From Halomonas chromatireducens (lineage in GTDB: Bacteria; Pseudomonadota; Gammaproteobacteria; Pseudomonadales; Halomonadaceae), in contig NZ_CP014226.1 of the NCBI RefSeq assembly GCF_001545155.1, positions 3,392,111 through 3,456,110 of the forward strand: a stretch of DNA of 64,000 nucleotides. The letters are read 5' to 3'. Positions within the stretch are counted from its first letter, which is position 1, and each line of letters begins with the position of its first letter. Made by a program: the position numbers and the translations under genes. The notes under the pieces were generated by a model. That model searched no databases and was not told the DNA's origin. It saw only the letters and a program-made list of their open reading frames with translations. Shown one piece after another: positions 61,365 through 64,000 of this stretch.

Positions 61365-62996
61365 ATGACCAGACAAGGCGAACAGTGGACACGGCGTGAC
61401 GGGTGGGCTGCCCGCAGATGCATGAGCTGCAGGAGGACGAGCTGCAGATGGTTGAGCGGGATGGTAGTGCTGGCACTGCTACTCGCGGTGAGCTGGGCCG
61501 GGTCGGCAGCGGCCCAGGACCGCGGCACGCCGCGCAACGTCTCCATGCCCATCGAGGGGCGCTCGGTCGCGGTGGCGGTGGCCATCAACAAGGGCCAGGT
61601 TCTGGAGTTTCCTCGGGCGGTGCGGGTGGTATCGGTGGGCAACCCCGAAATCGCCGACATCGTGGTAATGGGCTCGCGCCAGCTCTATGTTCTGGGAAAG
61701 TCCACCGGTACCACCAACGTGGTGCTGTGGGATCAGGGAGAGCAGGTCGAGGGTGCGCTCAATGTCACGGTGACCCACGACCTGGAAACGCTCAAGAGTA
61801 GCCTGCACCAGCTGCTGCCCGGCGAGAACATCCAGGTGCGCTCCGCCCAGGATGGCATCGTGCTGAGCGGACAGCTCTCCAGCGCCGAGCGGCTGGAAAC
61901 TGCCCTGCGCCTGGCCAGCCGCTTCGGCGGCGAGGATGCGGTGCTCAACCTGATGCAGGTGGGAGGCGCCCAGCAGGTAATGCTCGACGTCAAGGTGGCC
62001 GAGGTCTCCCGCTCCCTGGTCAAGCGCCTGGAGGCCAACTTCAACGTCTTCAACGTCGGCTCTTCGGCATTCCGCGCCGGCGCGGTCAGTGGTGGGGCCA
62101 GCTTCCCCGATGCGGTATTCAGCGACTTCGGTGGCGATGGTCGCTTTTCGGCGCTGCCATTTGCCATGGGGCAAACACCTATCGGACCGGCGGTCACCGA
62201 GTTCGCACCGGCCACCGCCACCATCGCCGATACCGGGATCTTCGCTAGCTACCAGCGTGGCGACTACCTGCTCAACCTGGTGCTGGACGCCGCCAGCCGT
62301 GAAGGCGTGGCCAAGATTCTCGCCGAGCCCAACCTGACCACACTGACCGGCCAGCCGGCCCAGTTCCTGGCCGGTGGCGAGTTTCCCATTCCCGTGCCCC
62401 AGGGAAACGGCCAGGTGGCCATTGAGCACAAGGAGTTCGGGGTGGGGCTGGGGTTCCTGCCCACGGTGCTGGATTCCGGCACCATCAACCTCCAGGTGAA
62501 CGTCGAGGTCTCCGATCTGGTGCCGGTCAACAGCCTGCAGGTGGGGGTCGGCAGCGGGGTGAGCACCCAGTTCTTCGTGCCTGCGCTGGCCAAGCGTAGT
62601 GCCAGTTCCACGGTGGAGCTCGCCACCGGCCAGACGATCGCCATCGCCGGCATGCTCAACGAGAACCTGCGCGAGAACGTCTCCAAGATGCCCGGCCTTG
62701 GTGATCTTCCGGTGTTGGGGGTGCTGTTCAGAAGCCAGGAATTCATCAAGGAGCAGACCGAGCTAGTGATCTTCGTCACCCCCCGGCTGGCGCGCTCCTT
62801 TGCTCCGGAGCAGGTGCGCCTGCCCACCGGCTCCTTCGTGCCACCCAGCGACCTGGAGTTCTACCTGCTGGGCAGCTTTCGGTCCCTGGAGGAAGGTGGC
62901 GACAACCCGCGACAGCGGCCGAGCAGCTTCGACCTGGAGCTGATGTCCAGCCGCCCCGATGGCGGCACCGAAGGCCGCTTCGGTCATGATCTCTGA
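61365..62996 (+). CDS. cpaC: Tad secretin CpaC/RcpA
   Basis: A 543-residue outer-membrane secretin. A long leader (signal segment MVVLALLLAVSWAGSAAAQ) is followed by the N-terminal BON/pilus domain (INKGQVLEFPRAVRVVSVGN, then LYVLGKSTGTTNVVLWD) and the secretin domain (ILAEPNLTTLTGQPAQFLAG, GEFPIPVPQ, then TIAIAGMLNENLRENVSKMP and TELVIFVTPRLARS). It forms the channel for the Flp pilus. AAGGGG lies eight bases before the ATG. Confidence 0.93.
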   Translation: MTRQGEQWTRRDGWAARRCMSCRRTSCRWLSGMVVLALLLAVSWAGSAAAQDRGTPRNVSMPIEGRSVAVAVAINKGQVLEFPRAVRVVSVGNPEIADIVVMGSRQLYVLGKSTGTTNVVLWDQGEQVEGALNVTVTHDLETLKSSLHQLLPGENIQVRSAQDGIVLSGQLSSAERLETALRLASRFGGEDAVLNLMQVGGAQQVMLDVKVAEVSRSLVKRLEANFNVFNVGSSAFRAGAVSGGASFPDAVFSDFGGDGRFSALPFAMGQTPIGPAVTEFAPATATIADTGIFASYQRGDYLLNLVLDAASREGVAKILAEPNLTTLTGQPAQFLAGGEFPIPVPQGNGQVAIEHKEFGVGLGFLPTVLDSGTINLQVNVEVSDLVPVNSLQVGVGSGVSTQFFVPALAKRSASSTVELATGQTIAIAGMLNENLRENVSKMPGLGDLPVLGVLFRSQEFIKEQTELVIFVTPRLARSFAPEQVRLPTGSFVPPSDLEFYLLGSFRSLEEGGDNPRQRPSSFDLELMSSRPDGGTEGRFGHDL

Positions 62997-63036
62997 CCTT
63001 TATCGCCTTGGCGACTTATCAACAGGGGGCGCGTCC

Positions 63037-63354
63037 ATGTTTCCTTCACAACGATCCAGTGCAGGCAGGCTTGATACCACTCACCGTGCTCTGTCGGCCC
63101 GGCGGTTCCTCTGGGGGCGCCGATGGCTAGCCTTGGGGTTCCTGCTCTTTGCCCCGCTTCTGGCGGGCTGCATGGCCCCCCAGCCGGGAGCCGACCTGCC
63201 GCCCTATGGCGAGAGCGTGCAGCATACCAAGGCGATGCAGACCTATGAGCCCGGCGATTCGGTGCCGCCGCTACACGGTGCCAAGGCGGCAGAGGCCATG
63301 CGCCACTATCGCCAGGCACCTGGCGGCAGCCAGGCCCCGAGCTCACTGCCCTGA
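63037..63354 (+). CDS. Small Tad-locus lipoprotein
   Basis: A 105-residue protein with a basic N-terminus (about 25 residues), a hydrophobic signal and the lipobox LLAGC, then a short polar domain (MAPQPGADLPPYGESVQHTK). Its place between secretin and TadZ genes suggests a pilotin or secretin helper like CpaD/RcpB, but the sequence is much shorter and not recognisably homologous. AGGGGG lies seven bases before ATG 63037. Confidence 0.7.
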   Translation: MFPSQRSSAGRLDTTHRALSARRFLWGRRWLALGFLLFAPLLAGCMAPQPGADLPPYGESVQHTKAMQTYEPGDSVPPLHGAKAAEAMRHYRQAPGGSQAPSSLP

Positions 63355-63420
63355 GCGGCCCACCCACCGACAGCAGGACACACGGCAACCAGGGACTTTC
63401 ATTGACAAGCAGGTGACGCA

Positions 63421-64000
63421 ATGCGTAAACGGCTCGAGATATTGCTGGCGGGAAGAACCCGGGATGAACTGGGTGCTCTGGAGTCGCTGCTGAGCAGCCA
63501 GGGCGATATCCAGGTCACCTCTCGTCTGATGGTCAACGGTAACGTCGACCCTCTGGAAGGGGTGGCACCCCTTCCCGATGCCCTGGTGCTGCTGGTGGGC
63601 ACCCACTGGGAAGCGGAGCTGATGGCCCTGTGCGAGCGACCGGCGGCGGAGCGCCCACCCCTGCTGGTGGTGGGGCCCAAGGGAAACGTGGAGCTGATTC
63701 GCCTGGCCATGCGCGCCGGAGCGCGTGATTTCTTTTCTCCACCCATCGACGATGCCGAGATCTTCCACTTCCTGCGCGAGCTGGCCCGGAACCGGCGCGA
63801 CGCCCCGAGCCATGCCGCACGGTTAACGGCGGTAATCAATGCCAAGGGGGGCTCCGGGGCCAGCCTGGTGGCCGCCAACCTTGCCCACTGCCTGGCACGG
63901 CAGGGGCGCGATACCGTGCTGGTGGATCTCGACGTGCAGTTCGGTTCCTTGCCGCTCTACTTCAATGTGACCCCGGACCATGGCCTGGTGCGGGCGCTGG
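63421..64000 (+). CDS. cpaE: CpaE/TadZ pilus localisation protein (partial, runs off right edge)
   Basis: The first 193 residues. The N-terminal receiver-like domain (LEILLAGRTRDELGALESLL, residues 1-125) is followed by a ParA/MinD-type ATPase start: TAVINAKGGSGASLVAANLA is an atypical Walker A in which the second Lys of KGGxGKT is Ala, as seen in TadZ proteins, then TVLVDLDVQFG. TadZ positions the Tad machine at the pole. AGGTGACG precedes the ATG. The gene is open at the window end. Confidence 0.9.
   Translation, partial: MRKRLEILLAGRTRDELGALESLLSSQGDIQVTSRLMVNGNVDPLEGVAPLPDALVLLVGTHWEAELMALCERPAAERPPLLVVGPKGNVELIRLAMRAGARDFFSPPIDDAEIFHFLRELARNRRDAPSHAARLTAVINAKGGSGASLVAANLAHCLARQGRDTVLVDLDVQFGSLPLYFNVTPDHGLVRAL

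Overview
The window looks like a chromosomal segment of a GC-rich gammaproteobacterium, most likely a Halomonadaceae member (Halomonas-like). That placement is inferred from overall gene content: YebC/YeeN, DbpA next to a RIO1 kinase, LuxS, a CobW GTPase, an ArgP/ArgO pair, SoxR, and a Tad pilus locus. No rRNA, tRNA, CRISPR array or complete insertion sequence was seen. Most of the window is ordinary single genes and short operons with good Shine-Dalgarno (SD) sites.

Layout. 1-680 is a mosaic: a LysE-family fragment, an inverted threonine dehydratase fragment and an HD hydrolase joined together. 0.8-3.6 kb holds a lipoprotein and a CoA-transferase-family enzyme. 3.6-5.9 kb holds a phasin-like gene, decayed LysE/DUF1289 remnants and a hipBA toxin-antitoxin operon with three matching operator palindromes. 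6-9.6 kb holds a D-amino-acid dehydrogenase-like enzyme, DUF1289, a LysE exporter, an NTF2-like protein and a cold-shock protein. 9.9-15.1 kb holds a Zur-box-controlled CobW GTPase, luxS, a YcaQ-type glycosylase and an MscS channel. 15.1-17.8 kb is a tightly overlapping membrane operon (DUF2157, DUF4401, GDYXXLXY). 18-26.6 kb holds YghU, a diguanylate cyclase, RlpA, small proteins, a small gene with an amber stop, and a 1217-residue AsmA-type protein with an internal duplication. 26.6-37.3 kb holds a CurA-like reductase, argP/argO, a diguanylate cyclase, dbpA, a RIO1 kinase, a degenerate GGDEF-EAL protein and a creatininase. 37.4-44 kb holds an FtsH-type protease with a hydrolase, YebC, an M24 creatinase-like enzyme, a rhomboid protease and a GST.

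44-49 kb holds soxR divergent from an ABC exporter whose promoter carries a SoxR box, then a RidA-like protein and a chemoreceptor whose natural start is cut off by an early stop codon. 49-57.7 kb holds a quinone oxidoreductase with a divergent LysR regulator, an alcohol dehydrogenase, a YjfB-like motility protein, a racemase, an RND pump with its adaptor, and an orphan TctC-type binding protein. The RND pump is truncated by a fold-back: a perfect 98-bp inverted copy of its own coding sequence is fused to a thiaminase (TenA) fragment.

58 kb to the right edge is the start of a Tad (Flp type IVb pilus) locus: flp, tadV/cpaA, an AAA+ ATPase that is not a named Tad component, cpaB/rcpC, cpaC/rcpA, a small lipoprotein and a partial cpaE/tadZ.

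The most notable themes are micro-rearrangement scars joined at microhomologies (left edge, 4.2 kb, 53.2 kb), two genes interrupted by stops that look like single C-to-T changes in glutamine codons, several promoters whose operators can be read directly (Zur, SoxR, HipB), and the extra ATPase in the Tad operon.
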